Of a stretch of 64,000 bases of DNA, positions 17,223-25,666 are shown piece after piece. The position numbers were made by a program, and so were the translations under genes. The notes beneath the pieces are model-generated. The model made no database searches. It worked only from the letters and a program-made list of their open reading frames with translations, and was not told where the DNA came from. The DNA is from JBGVSA01 sp041807905. Its GTDB lineage: Bacteria > Pseudomonadota > Gammaproteobacteria > Burkholderiales > Rhodocyclaceae. The stretch spans positions 1-64,000 of the forward strand of contig NZ_JBGVSA010000020.1 of NCBI RefSeq assembly GCF_041807905.1, in the 5' to 3' direction. Within the stretch, counting starts at the first letter, position 1. Each line of letters opens with the position of its first letter.

Positions 17223-18059
17223 ATGAGGCGTGTTGAACGTCGGGCGTGCTTTGGCGGTTGGCAGGATGTGTATGAGCACGATTCGCAGACACTAGGGTGT
17301 TCCATGCGATTTGGGGTCTACCTGCCATCGCAGGCGGCCAAGCGCCGGTTGCCTGTGTTGTATTGGCTATCCGGCTTGACGTGTACAGAGCAGAACTTCA
17401 TCACGAAAGCCGGCGCGCAACGCTACGCCGCTGAACAAGGTGTGATCCTGGTGGCGCCCGACACCAGTCCGCGTGGAGCGGATGTGCCCGATGATCCTGG
17501 ATACGACCTGGGGCAGGGAGCCGGGTTCTATGTGAATGCGACCCAGGCGCCATGGGCACATCACTACCGCATGCATGAGTATATTGTTCACGAACTGCCG
17601 GCCCTGATCGAAGCGGAGTTGCCAGCAACGACGGTACGGGGAATCTGCGGACATTCGATGGGCGGACACGGCGCATTGGTTGCGGCGCTGCGCAATCCGA
17701 GCCGCTATCGGAGCGTGTCGGCGTTCGCCCCAATCGTGGCGCCGTCGGCGGTGCCGTGGGGAGAGAAGGCCCTCGGTGCTTACCTGGGCTCCGATCGTAC
17801 ACTGTGGGCTGACTGGGACGCGTGCGCTCTCATTGAGCGAGCTGCCGTAGTGCGGTTGCCGATCCTGGTTGATCAAGGCAGTGCAGATGAATTTCTGGAA
17901 ACCCAATTGCAGCCACAGCGATTGGTCGACGCTGCGCGAAAGGTCGGCCATCCGTTGGTGTTCAGCATGCGCGAGGGCTATGACCATAGCTATTACTTCA
18001 TTGCGTCGTTCATCGGGGAACACATTGAGTGGCACGCCCGGGCGTTCGAAAGGGCGTGA
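17223..18059 (+). CDS. fghA: S-formylglutathione hydrolase
   Basis: This esterase hydrolyses S-formylglutathione to formate and glutathione, the second step of the glutathione formaldehyde pathway (also called FrmB). The 278-residue alpha/beta hydrolase has the nucleophile elbow GHSMGGHGA, an Asp in DQGSADEFL and the catalytic His in YDHSYYFI. It follows frmA by 13 bp in the same operon. The product formate must be handled elsewhere; no formate dehydrogenase is in the window. Confidence 0.95.
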   Translation: MRRVERRACFGGWQDVYEHDSQTLGCSMRFGVYLPSQAAKRRLPVLYWLSGLTCTEQNFITKAGAQRYAAEQGVILVAPDTSPRGADVPDDPGYDLGQGAGFYVNATQAPWAHHYRMHEYIVHELPALIEAELPATTVRGICGHSMGGHGALVAALRNPSRYRSVSAFAPIVAPSAVPWGEKALGAYLGSDRTLWADWDACALIERAAVVRLPILVDQGSADEFLETQLQPQRLVDAARKVGHPLVFSMREGYDHSYYFIASFIGEHIEWHARAFERA

Positions 18060-18143
18060 GCCATGGGTGGCCCCAATCGGATACAGTTAGCGGTGTGGTG
18101 CTGGCAATTGCCCTCTGAACGCTGACAGCCAAGGAGTCACGGA

Positions 18144-18476
18144 ATGCCTGAATACGAGGACTACGAAGGTACGGCAGGAAAGATCGAGCTCGAGATCGAG
18201 CGCAAGCTGATGATTTTGGGGATGGATTGGCGTGACGAAGGGCAGATGCGAGATCTTGCTCGGCGCGCTCTGGAGTTCAATGCTGCGAAGGGTTTTCCAA
18301 AGGTGATGCCGGGAGATGGGCAGACACTTGCGAAGATCGAGTTGTTCGGGCTCGTGGGTCTGATGTTGAGAAATATGGAAGAGGGGGCGGACGCCGGCCG
18401 TGAGGTACATGGCCGTGACGCATGGAAGGCGGTGGCCCGAGCGCTTTGGAGCGAAAAGGAAGCGCAAGGCAAGTAG
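18144..18476 (+). CDS. hypothetical protein, small acidic/basic helical
   Basis: This is a 110-residue protein with an excellent AAGGAG site (18131-18136) seven bases before the ATG, so it is probably translated. The sequence is soluble and helix-rich, with conserved-looking segments GKIELEIERKLMILGMDWRDE and a charged C-terminus ending EKEAQGK. No signal peptide, membrane segment or catalytic motif is visible. It lies 84 bp after fghA and before the TSUP permease, close enough to be in either transcript. I do not recognise a family. Confidence 0.7.
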   Translation: MPEYEDYEGTAGKIELEIERKLMILGMDWRDEGQMRDLARRALEFNAAKGFPKVMPGDGQTLAKIELFGLVGLMLRNMEEGADAGREVHGRDAWKAVARALWSEKEAQGK

Positions 18477-18499
18477 CAATGGCGGGTGCGCGTGGCACC

Positions 18500-18515
18500 T
18501 GTTTCACGTGGAACA
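18500..18515. promoter_or_regulatory. parS: parS-like centromere site 1
   Basis: TGTTTCACGTGGAACA differs by one base from a perfect 16-bp palindrome and fits the universal ParB-binding consensus (TGTTNCACGTGNAACA). It lies about 5.5 kb from parA and 7 kb from dnaA. It occupies the leader just before the likely start of the TSUP gene. Confidence 0.85.
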
Positions 18516-18520
18516 ATTCT

Positions 18521-19279
18521 GTGGAATTCTTGATTCTTGGGGCCGGCGCCTTTCTCGCCGGCCTCGTCGACGCCGTGGTCGGCGGCGGGGGGCTTATTCA
18601 ATTGCCGCTCATGTTGGCGGTCCTTCCCCAAGTCCCTATTCCCATCATCTTCGGCACCAACAAGGTGTCGAGCATTGCCGGTACGGGTAGCGCCGCGTGG
18701 GCGTACAGCCGAAAGATCAGGCTGGACAAGAGGATTGCGCTACCCGCCGCGATTGCGGCCTTGGTCGGAGCGGCGACCGGTGCAAGCGTGGTGAGCTTCT
18801 TATCCAGCGAGGTACTCAAGCCGCTGGTGCTGGTGATGCTCGTTCTGGTCGGTGGCTATACGTTCTTGAAGCGAGATTTCGGGCGGGAGAAGCGTACGCC
18901 GGTCGTGATGAGGCACGTTGGATTGATTGCGGCCGGGGTTGGTCTTTCGATTGGCTTTTACGACGGATTCTTCGGTCCGGGCACGGGCAGCTTCTTGATC
19001 TTCGCGTTCGTCCGTCTTTTCGGTATGGACATGCTTCACGCCTCGGCAACCTCCAAGGTCGTGAACTTTGCGACCAATCTCTCGGCGATTGTCTACTTCT
19101 CGCTCCATGCGGGTGTGCTGTGGAAAGCCGGCTTGTTCATGGCGGTTGCGAACGTTGCAGGAGCGCAGGTCGGCACGAGACTGGCTTTGCGACACGGCAA
19201 TGGGTTCGTGCGCTGGCTGCTGCTGGCAGTGGTGTCAGTACTTATCGTCAAACTTGGGCTTGATGTAGCCCGAGGGTGA
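18521..19279 (+). CDS. TSUP-family sulfite/sulfonate-type permease
   Basis: The protein belongs to the TSUP (TauE/SafE, DUF81) family of eight-helix transporters for sulfur oxyanions, sulfonates or C2 compounds; the substrate is not predictable. The best start is GTG 18521 (252 residues), which puts the first helix EFLILGAGAFLAGLVDAVVG at the N-terminus; a longer in-frame start at 18422 would add 33 polar residues. The two family signatures are seen as VDAVVGGGGLIQLPL and FYDGFFGPGTGSFL. The gene is convergent with ahpD, and its 5' and 3' ends both carry parS-like palindromes. Confidence 0.88.
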   Translation: MEFLILGAGAFLAGLVDAVVGGGGLIQLPLMLAVLPQVPIPIIFGTNKVSSIAGTGSAAWAYSRKIRLDKRIALPAAIAALVGAATGASVVSFLSSEVLKPLVLVMLVLVGGYTFLKRDFGREKRTPVVMRHVGLIAAGVGLSIGFYDGFFGPGTGSFLIFAFVRLFGMDMLHASATSKVVNFATNLSAIVYFSLHAGVLWKAGLFMAVANVAGAQVGTRLALRHGNGFVRWLLLAVVSVLIVKLGLDVARG

Positions 19280-19298
19280 ATTTAGTCACCCAAAACGA

Positions 19299-19330
19299 AA
19301 GGGGAGTGTTCCACGTGGAACACTCCCCTT
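19299..19330. terminator. bidirectional terminator palindrome containing parS site 2
   Basis: A perfect 32-bp palindrome: AAGGGGAG, then the parS 16-mer TGTTCCACGTGGAACA, then CTCCCCTT. It lies between the convergent TSUP and ahpD genes. Pyrimidine-rich runs follow on both strands (TTCTCTCT on plus; TTTCGTTTT on minus), so it can fold as a terminator for either transcript. Confidence 0.75.
19307..19322. promoter_or_regulatory. parS: parS centromere site 2
   Basis: TGTTCCACGTGGAACA is a perfect palindrome and an exact match to the parS form known from Pseudomonas and relatives. It is 807 bp from site 1 and 4.7 kb from parA. Confidence 0.9.
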
Positions 19331-19356
19331 CTCTCTGTGGCGCTGGGTGTCAGCTC

Positions 19357-19884
19357 TTAATGATGCCCTTCGGCCGCAAAAATCTGTGCGACCGCGTTCA
19401 CCACGGATGCGATACGACCCACATCCTTCAACTCGACGGTACCGAGCCCAACCTTTCGCAGGACGTCAGCGTGCGCCGCGATACAGAACTTGCACTTGCC
19501 GACGATGCTTGCTGACAGTGCCCACAGTTCAAACCGACGCTGATCGACGCCGCCGTGAGTGGAGTAGGCATTCATGCGCAGGCCCGCTTGCTGGGTCTTG
19601 AGATCGGCGTCGGCCGCCATATCGAGGTACGAGTACCAGGCGTTGGTCATGCCCATGATCGAGGCCGCTGTCTGCGCCGCCTGGACCTCTTCAGGAGCCA
19701 ACAAGCCCGACTCACGGAAGATCTTCACTAGCGTCGTGTTCTTGGCCGCAAAGGCAGCGGCCAGCGCCGCACCTACGGCTTCGTTCGCCGGCAGCGAAGA
19801 GCGAGCGATAACGCCGTCAATGCTGAGACGAACGTCCTTCGCGTAATCGGGGATGAGTTCCTTGATGGCGTTGAGTGCTTCCAT
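19357..19884 (-). CDS. ahpD: alkyl hydroperoxide reductase AhpD (alkylhydroperoxidase)
   Basis: AhpD is the CxxC adaptor that reduces AhpC in systems lacking AhpF. The 175-residue all-helical protein carries the active site E119 ... C131-K-F-C134 ... H138, matching the proton-relay arrangement of the mycobacterial enzyme. It follows ahpC on the minus strand after 104 bp and ends next to the parS/terminator palindrome. Together they form an AhpC/AhpD peroxidase pair, probably fed by lipoamide-type thiols. Confidence 0.95.
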   Translation of the reverse strand: MEALNAIKELIPDYAKDVRLSIDGVIARSSLPANEAVGAALAAAFAAKNTTLVKIFRESGLLAPEEVQAAQTAASIMGMTNAWYSYLDMAADADLKTQQAGLRMNAYSTHGGVDQRRFELWALSASIVGKCKFCIAAHADVLRKVGLGTVELKDVGRIASVVNAVAQIFAAEGHH

Positions 19885-19988
19885 GTGTCGTGCTCCAAAA
19901 TCTACTCAGGAATCCAGCACCCGATCAGAGTGCCGGTTCCTTGTTTCTTGTCGTCAGAAAAGCTGGGGCAGGGGGTGCGCCGTGGTAA

Positions 19989-20537
19989 TTACAGCGTGTC
20001 GCCGCCAACTGCGCGGTTGCACGGGCATAGTTCGCCGGTTTGCAGCGCGTCGAGAACACGCAGCGCTTCGGAGGCGTTGCGGCCGACATCCAGCGTATTC
20101 ACGGTCACGTGCTGAATGACGTTTTCCGGATCGACGATGAAGGTGGCACGCAGCGCTACGCCGGCTGCCTTGTCGCGAATGCCCAGTTGGTCGACCAACG
20201 AACCCGTCACGTCAGCAAAGCTCCAGTGACCCAACTTGGACAGGTCCTTGTGATCACGACGCCAGGCCAGCTTCACGAATTCGTTGTCGGTCGAACCACC
20301 CATCAGCACCGCGTCACGATCGGCGATATCGTTGGCCATCTTGTCGTACTCGACGATTTCTGTCGGGCAGACGAAGGTGAAATCCTTCGGGTAAAAGTAA
20401 ATGACCTTCCACTTGCCCGGGAACGACTTCTCGGTGATGTTCTCGAAAGCGGACTGGCCGTTCTCTTCCGGCAGGTTGAAACCGGGCTTCACACCCACAA
20501 CGTTGAAGGATTCAAGCTTGTCGCCAATGGTCTTCAT
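19989..20537 (-). CDS. ahpC: peroxiredoxin AhpC
   Basis: AhpC reduces hydrogen peroxide, organic peroxides and peroxynitrite. The 182-residue 2-Cys peroxiredoxin has the peroxidatic Cys57 in FTFVCPTEI and a C-terminal CPCNRA resolving pair, as in the mycobacterial-type AhpC that works with AhpD. A ribosome-binding site CAGGAG is just upstream. It is divergent from the gluconokinase gene, and a symmetric AT-rich sequence lies about 80-96 bp upstream of the start. Confidence 0.95.
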   Translation of the reverse strand: MKTIGDKLESFNVVGVKPGFNLPEENGQSAFENITEKSFPGKWKVIYFYPKDFTFVCPTEIVEYDKMANDIADRDAVLMGGSTDNEFVKLAWRRDHKDLSKLGHWSFADVTGSLVDQLGIRDKAAGVALRATFIVDPENVIQHVTVNTLDVGRNASEALRVLDALQTGELCPCNRAVGGDTL

Positions 20538-20616
20538 CTCTCAGAGCTCCTGTGTTGAATTTCGGTCTTCGCCTGCATTGTTGCCAGGCACAGGTGCATT
20601 CTGCCGATAGATGACT

Positions 20617-20633
20617 AATCAATCTAATTGATT
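20617..20633. promoter_or_regulatory. palindromic operator candidate upstream of ahpC
   Basis: AATCAAT and ATTGATT form a perfect 7-bp inverted repeat around CTA in the 176-bp gap between divergent ahpC and the gluconokinase gene. The cognate regulator is unknown; the match to the OxyR consensus nearby is poor. Confidence 0.4.
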
Positions 20634-20713
20634 GCCGGAATGTATTCGATAGGTAAACGCAATTGAACGTGCCGATCGAAGCATGACGCGGGAAACGTCA
20701 AACGGAGACAACC

Positions 20714-21259
20714 ATGACAACGGAGAGCGCTACCCCACTCGAGCCGATGGCCGTCGTCGTGATGGGGGTTGCCGGATGCGGAAAGTCGACAGTTGGGGAA
20801 GCCTGTGCGCGGCGGTTAGGCTGGCACTTGATAGAAGGGGATGAACATCATTCTTCCAGCGCCGTGGAGAAAATGCGCCACGGCATTCCTCTCACCGACG
20901 AAGACCGGGCAGGCTGGTTGGCTCGTCTGGGCAGTCTGTTGAGGCAGGAAGCGGCCCTTCATGAGGGCGCCGTATTGACGTGCTCAGCGCTCAAACGGCA
21001 GTACCGCGATGCGCTTCGCGCCGCCGTTCCGGAGCTTCGCTTCGTTTTCCTGGACATCGACCAGCAGACTGCGCAAGCGCGCGTTGCCGCGCGCCCCGAA
21101 CATCTATTCCCCGCCAGTCTCGTCACCAGCCAGTTCGCCACACTCGAGTCGCCGATCGGGGAGCCAAACGTATTGCGAGTATCGGCCACCGATCCACTGG
21201 ACGAGGTGGTCGCCACTGTTGTTGCATGGATGACTTCCTCCGATCGAAGCCCCAAGTGA
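20714..21259 (+). CDS. gntK: gluconokinase
   Basis: GntK phosphorylates D-gluconate to 6-phosphogluconate, feeding the pentose-phosphate or Entner-Doudoroff pathway. The 181-residue P-loop kinase has Walker A GVAGCGKST (18-26), the family motif EGDEHHSSSAVEKMRHGIPLTDEDR and LTCSALKRQYRD, which bind gluconate and nucleotide. No gluconate permease or dehydratase lies nearby. It stands alone between ahpC and mnmG. Confidence 0.93.
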   Translation: MTTESATPLEPMAVVVMGVAGCGKSTVGEACARRLGWHLIEGDEHHSSSAVEKMRHGIPLTDEDRAGWLARLGSLLRQEAALHEGAVLTCSALKRQYRDALRAAVPELRFVFLDIDQQTAQARVAARPEHLFPASLVTSQFATLESPIGEPNVLRVSATDPLDEVVATVVAWMTSSDRSPK

Positions 21260-21454
21260 AGGCCACAGTGGTGTGCCGCGATTTCCGATTGAATTCGAAT
21301 GACGGATGAAAAGCAGCCCTTTCTGCACCGAACGACGGCCCCAAGGGCCTGAAAAGGTGTGAACTTATCTCGCAAGCCCATGTTTCGACTAGGATTTTTG
21401 TCTCTGTCGACGTATCATTACTGCCCCTCCCCGCACCACCCGGATCGTTTCCCC

Positions 21455-23383
21455 ATGAAAGTCGCCAGTGTTTTTCCCGATCGTTTCGACGTCATCGTCG
21501 TCGGCGGCGGCCATGCCGGGACCGAAGCAGCCCTGGCGGCGGCGCGCGCAGGCGTCAAAACGCTCCTGCTCACCCATAACATCGAAACACTCGGCCAGAT
21601 GAGCTGCAATCCGTCCATCGGCGGGATCGGCAAGGGACATCTGGTGAAGGAAGTCGATGCACTGGGCGGCGCCATGGCAGAGGCCACGGATGAAGGCGGC
21701 ATTCAGTTTCGTACGCTCAATGCCAGCAAGGGGCCGGCGGTGCGCGCCACGCGCGCCCAGGCTGACCGCGTGTTGTACAAGGCGGCCGTCCGCCGTCGTC
21801 TCGAAAATCAGCCCAACCTCACGCTGTTCCAGCAGGCCGTCGACGACATCGTGCTCGAGGGCGACCGCGCCGTCGGCGTGGTCACGCAGATCGGTCTGCG
21901 CTTTGATGCGTCCGCCGTGGTGCTGACGGCGGGCACCTTCCTCAATGGGTTGGTGCACGTGGGTTTGCAGAATTACTCCGCCGGCCGGGCAGGGGATCCG
22001 CCTGCCATCTCGCTGTCGCATCGCTTGCGCGAAATGGCATTGCCGGTCGGCCGGCTGAAAACGGGGACACCGCCGCGCATCGACGGCAAGAGCATCGATT
22101 TCTCGGTGATGGAAGAGCAACCGGGCGACAACCCGGAACCGGTGTTCTCCTTCCTCGGTTCGCGCGCGCAGCATCCGCGCCAACTGCCGTGCTGGATTAC
22201 GCGAACCAACGCTGCGACCCACGACATCATCCGCGCCAACCTGGACCGTTCGCCGATGTATTCGGGTGTCATCGAAGGGGTGGGGCCGCGCTATTGCCCT
22301 TCGATCGAAGACAAGATCCATCGTTTCGCGGACAAGGACAGCCACAACGTCTTCCTCGAACCAGAAGGCCTGGAGACGCACGAGTTCTATCCCAATGGCA
22401 TTTCCACGTCGCTGCCCTTCGATGTGCAATTGCAGATCGTGCGCAGCATCCGCGGCATGGAAAACGCGCACATCCTGCGTCCAGGCTACGCGATCGAATA
22501 CGACTACTTCGATCCGCGCAACCTCAAGAGCAGCCTCGAAACAAAGTCGATCCGGGGCCTGTTCTTCGCCGGGCAGATCAACGGCACCACCGGCTACGAA
22601 GAAGCTGCCGCGCAAGGTTTGCTGGCCGGCATCAATGCCGCGTTGCTCGTGCAAGGCAAAGACGCCTGGTGCCCACGCCGCGAAGAGGCGTACCTCGGCG
22701 TGCTGGTGGACGATCTCATCACACGCGGTGTCTCTGAACCGTATCGCATGTTCACCTCGCGCGCCGAATATCGCCTGAGCCTGCGCGAAGACAACGCCGA
22801 CCTGCGCTTGACCGAAATCGGCCGCCAGCTTGGCCTGGTCAACGATGCGCGCTGGGATGCGTTCAGCCGCAAGCGCGAGGCCATCGAACGCGAGGCCGAA
22901 CGCCTGAAGCAACTGTGGGCGCGCCCCGCGGCCCTCGGCGTGGAGGAGCAGGAGGCCATCTTCGGCAAGACGCTCGAACGCGAGTACAACTACTTCAATC
23001 TGCTGCGCCGCCCTGGTGTGAGCTATGAACAACTCATGAGCCTGACTGGCGCGCCGACCGATCCGCTGACGGACCCGCAGTCCATCGAGCAGGTTGAAAT
23101 CCAGGCCAAGTACCAGGGTTACATCGATCGCCAGCAGGACGAAGTCGCACGCACCGCGCAGCAGGAAAATACGCGCCTGCCTGCCGATCTCGACTACGGC
23201 ACTGTGCGTGGCCTGTCGCGCGAGGTGCAGCAGAAACTCACCCAACACCGGCCCGAAACCATCGGCCAGGCCTCGCGCATCCAGGGGATCACGCCGGCGG
23301 CGGTTTCGCTGCTGCTCATCTATCTGAAGAAGAACGAGCTGGCTGCACGTTCGACCTCGACCACGGGTGAGCACGCCGCATGA
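21455..23383 (+). CDS. mnmG: tRNA uridine-5-carboxymethylaminomethyl(34) synthesis enzyme MnmG
   Basis: MnmG (GidA) is the FAD and NADH-dependent partner of MnmE in U34 modification. The frame is open from 21359, but the ATG at 21455 (MKVASVFPDRFDVIVVGGGH) gives the family length of 642 residues. Seen are the FAD-binding VVGGGHAGTEAA, the SCNPSIGGIGKGHLV signature with its catalytic cysteine, FFAGQINGTTGYEEAAAQG, and the C-terminal helical domain ending in AVSLLLIYLKK. The stop overlaps the rsmG start (ATGA). Confidence 0.97.
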   Translation: MKVASVFPDRFDVIVVGGGHAGTEAALAAARAGVKTLLLTHNIETLGQMSCNPSIGGIGKGHLVKEVDALGGAMAEATDEGGIQFRTLNASKGPAVRATRAQADRVLYKAAVRRRLENQPNLTLFQQAVDDIVLEGDRAVGVVTQIGLRFDASAVVLTAGTFLNGLVHVGLQNYSAGRAGDPPAISLSHRLREMALPVGRLKTGTPPRIDGKSIDFSVMEEQPGDNPEPVFSFLGSRAQHPRQLPCWITRTNAATHDIIRANLDRSPMYSGVIEGVGPRYCPSIEDKIHRFADKDSHNVFLEPEGLETHEFYPNGISTSLPFDVQLQIVRSIRGMENAHILRPGYAIEYDYFDPRNLKSSLETKSIRGLFFAGQINGTTGYEEAAAQGLLAGINAALLVQGKDAWCPRREEAYLGVLVDDLITRGVSEPYRMFTSRAEYRLSLREDNADLRLTEIGRQLGLVNDARWDAFSRKREAIEREAERLKQLWARPAALGVEEQEAIFGKTLEREYNYFNLLRRPGVSYEQLMSLTGAPTDPLTDPQSIEQVEIQAKYQGYIDRQQDEVARTAQQENTRLPADLDYGTVRGLSREVQQKLTQHRPETIGQASRIQGITPAAVSLLLIYLKKNELAARSTSTTGEHAA

Positions 23384-24003
23384 GCGCTGCGCACCGACTC
23401 GATGAGCGCATCGCCGCGCTCGGCCTCGACCTGTCGCGCGAAACCTGCGACAAGCTGCTTGCCTACGTGGCACTGATCCTCAAATGGAACAAGGTCTACA
23501 ACCTGACTGCCATCCGCGATGAGGCGCAGGCCATCGACCTGCACATCGCCGATTCGCTCACGCTGTTGCCGCACGTCGATGTGGCACGGCTGGCGGACAT
23601 CGGTGCCGGCGCCGGACTGCCGGGCCTGGTGTTGGCGATCTGCCGGCCGCAATTGCAGGTCGAGCTGGTCGATACCGTCGACAAAAAATGCGTGTTCATG
23701 CGCCAGGCCGCGGGCCAGCTCGGGCTTGCCAACGTGAAGGTGCATCACACGCGCGTCGAGAAGTGGCAGCCCGAGGCGCCTTTCGATGCCATTACTTCGC
23801 GCGCTTTTGCCGAACTGGCCGACTTCATTGCGTGGACCGAACATCTGCTCGCACCGCAGGGCAAATGGCTGGCCATGAAAGGCGTGTATCCTTCCGACGA
23901 AATCTCGCGCTTGCCGGGGGGCGTGCGCGTGGCCGAGAGCATCCCGCTGACCGTACCGGGCGTGGATGTGGAGCGGCACCTCATCGTCATTCGCAGGGAC
24001 TGA
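23380..24003 (+). CDS. rsmG: 16S rRNA (guanine(527)-N7)-methyltransferase RsmG
   Basis: RsmG (GidB) methylates N7 of G527 in 16S rRNA; its loss gives low-level streptomycin resistance. The 207-residue Rossmann methyltransferase has the SAM motif DIGAGAGLPGLVLAI and the substrate-proximal ITSRAFAELADF. It overlaps mnmG by four bases and is followed by parA after one base, so mnmG-rsmG-parA-parB is one transcription unit. Confidence 0.96.
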   Translation: MSAAHRLDERIAALGLDLSRETCDKLLAYVALILKWNKVYNLTAIRDEAQAIDLHIADSLTLLPHVDVARLADIGAGAGLPGLVLAICRPQLQVELVDTVDKKCVFMRQAAGQLGLANVKVHHTRVEKWQPEAPFDAITSRAFAELADFIAWTEHLLAPQGKWLAMKGVYPSDEISRLPGGVRVAESIPLTVPGVDVERHLIVIRRD

Positions 24004-24004
24004 C

Positions 24005-24775
24005 ATGGCTCGCATTTTCGCAGTCGCCAACCAGAAGGGTGGCGTAGGCAAGACGACCACCACCGTTAACCTTTCCGCAGCGTTGGCCGCTCATGGGCAG
24101 CGCGTCCTGCTGGTCGACCTCGATCCGCAAGGCAACGCCACCATGGGCTCGGGCGTCGACAAGCGCGCAGCACCGGCAACGGTGTATCACATGCTGGTCG
24201 GCCTCAATACGCTGCAGGAAGTCCGCCAGCGTTCCGAGTCGGGCGGCTACGATGTGTTGCCCTCCAATCGCGATCTGGCCGGCGCCGAAGTCGAAATGGT
24301 CGAGCTGGAAAACCGCGAGCGACGGCTCAAGGATGCGCTCGCGGCGGTCGACGACGAATATGACTTTGTCCTTATCGACTGCCCTCCGAGTCTGTCGATG
24401 CTCACGCTCAACGGCCTGTGCGGCGCGCATGGCGTGATCATCCCCATGCAATGCGAGTACTACGCGCTTGAAGGTCTCTCCGATCTGGTCAACACCATCA
24501 AGCAGGTGCACGCCAAGCTCAACCGCGATCTGAAGATCATCGGGCTGTTGCGCGTCATGTTCGATCCGCGCAGCACGCTGTCGCAGCAGGTTTCGGCGCA
24601 GCTCGAATCGCATTTCGGCGACAAGGTGTTCCGTGCCATCATTCCGCGCAACGTGCGTCTGGCCGAAGCGCCCAGCCACGGCATGCCCGGCGTGGTGTTC
24701 GACAAGGCCGCCAAGGGCTCGCAGGCTTATCTCGCCTTTGCCGAAGAAATGATCGGCCGCGTGGCCACGCTATAG
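24005..24775 (+). CDS. parA: chromosome partitioning ATPase ParA
   Basis: ParA is the nucleoid-bound ATPase that moves ParB-parS complexes apart after origin duplication. The ATG at 24005 gives 256 residues beginning MARIFAVANQKGGVGKTTTT, with the deviant Walker A KGGVGKTT; the frame extends upstream into rsmG but that part is not conserved. Motif DYDFVLIDCPPSLSMLT is present. It precedes parB by 28 bp. Two parS-like sites lie 4.7 and 5.5 kb upstream. Confidence 0.97.
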   Translation: MARIFAVANQKGGVGKTTTTVNLSAALAAHGQRVLLVDLDPQGNATMGSGVDKRAAPATVYHMLVGLNTLQEVRQRSESGGYDVLPSNRDLAGAEVEMVELENRERRLKDALAAVDDEYDFVLIDCPPSLSMLTLNGLCGAHGVIIPMQCEYYALEGLSDLVNTIKQVHAKLNRDLKIIGLLRVMFDPRSTLSQQVSAQLESHFGDKVFRAIIPRNVRLAEAPSHGMPGVVFDKAAKGSQAYLAFAEEMIGRVATL

Positions 24776-24803
24776 CGCCGCGCTGCACAACCGGATCCCG
24801 CTC

Positions 24804-25658
24804 ATGAGCACACCCAAGAAAAAAGGCCTCGGTCGCGGCCTCGAAGCCCTGTTGGGCGGCGACACCTTGCCGGCTGACGGTGGCAACCTGTCGACCCTGC
24901 CGGTCGACGCGCTGCAGCCAGGCAAGTATCAGCCTCGCACACGCATGGATGCTGGCAGTCTCGAGGAGCTGGCCGCATCGATCCGGGCGCAAGGTCTGAT
25001 GCAACCGATCATCGTGCGGCCGGTCGGTGGCGGGCGCCACGAGATCATTGCCGGCGAGCGCCGCTGGCGCGCGTCGCAACTGGCCGAACTGGCCGAGGTG
25101 CCGGTCATCATCCGCGAGATTCCGGATGAAGCCGCGCTGGCGATGTCGCTGATCGAGAACATCCAGCGCGAAGACCTCAACCCGCTTGAAGAGGCCACTG
25201 GCATCCAGCGCCTCATCGACGAATTCGGCATGACGCACCAGCAGGCTGCCGACGCCGTGGGGCGCTCGCGGCCGGCGACGTCGAACCTGCTGCGCTTGCT
25301 GCAATTGCCCGAGCCGGTGCGTGAACTGCTCATGGCCGGCGATATCGAAATGGGTCATGCGCGCGCGCTGCTGGCACTGGCGGGTGCGGATCAGATCCTG
25401 GTGGCCAACCAGATCGTCGCCAAACGGCTTTCCGTGCGCGAAGCTGAAAAACTGGTCAACAGCCTGCTCAAGCCGAAGGACGAAAAATCCTTCAAGCGCC
25501 ATGAAGCCAGCCGCGACGTTCTGCGCCTGGAGGAAGAACTCGCCGATCGCCTTGGCGCGACGGTCAAGATCAAGGCCAACAAAAAGGGGGCGGGTTCGGT
25601 GACCATCGAGTTCGGCAATCTCGACCAACTCGACGGCCTGCTCGAACGCATCCGCTGA
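24804..25658 (+). CDS. parB: chromosome partitioning protein ParB
   Basis: ParB is the CTP-dependent clamp that loads at parS and spreads. The 284-residue protein shows the basic N-terminal ParA-stimulating tail (KKKGLGRGLEALLGG), box I/II with GERRWRASQLAEL and ENIQREDLNPLEEA (CTP-binding C and P motifs), the helix-turn-helix MTHQQAADAVGRSRPATSNLL and the C-terminal dimerisation domain. It is the last essential gene of the mnmG-rsmG-parA-parB unit. Confidence 0.97.
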   Translation: MSTPKKKGLGRGLEALLGGDTLPADGGNLSTLPVDALQPGKYQPRTRMDAGSLEELAASIRAQGLMQPIIVRPVGGGRHEIIAGERRWRASQLAELAEVPVIIREIPDEAALAMSLIENIQREDLNPLEEATGIQRLIDEFGMTHQQAADAVGRSRPATSNLLRLLQLPEPVRELLMAGDIEMGHARALLALAGADQILVANQIVAKRLSVREAEKLVNSLLKPKDEKSFKRHEASRDVLRLEEELADRLGATVKIKANKKGAGSVTIEFGNLDQLDGLLERIR

Positions 25659-25666
25659 CTGACGCC

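Noticed and set aside
20601..20650. OxyR site upstream of ahpC
   Set aside because: ATAG and related tetramers occur but the spacing and symmetry of the four-tetranucleotide OxyR pattern are not met.
21389..23473. A 694-codon minus-strand frame opposite mnmG
   Set aside because: Antisense shadow of mnmG; R/A/Q-rich with no domain, and mnmG is unmistakable.
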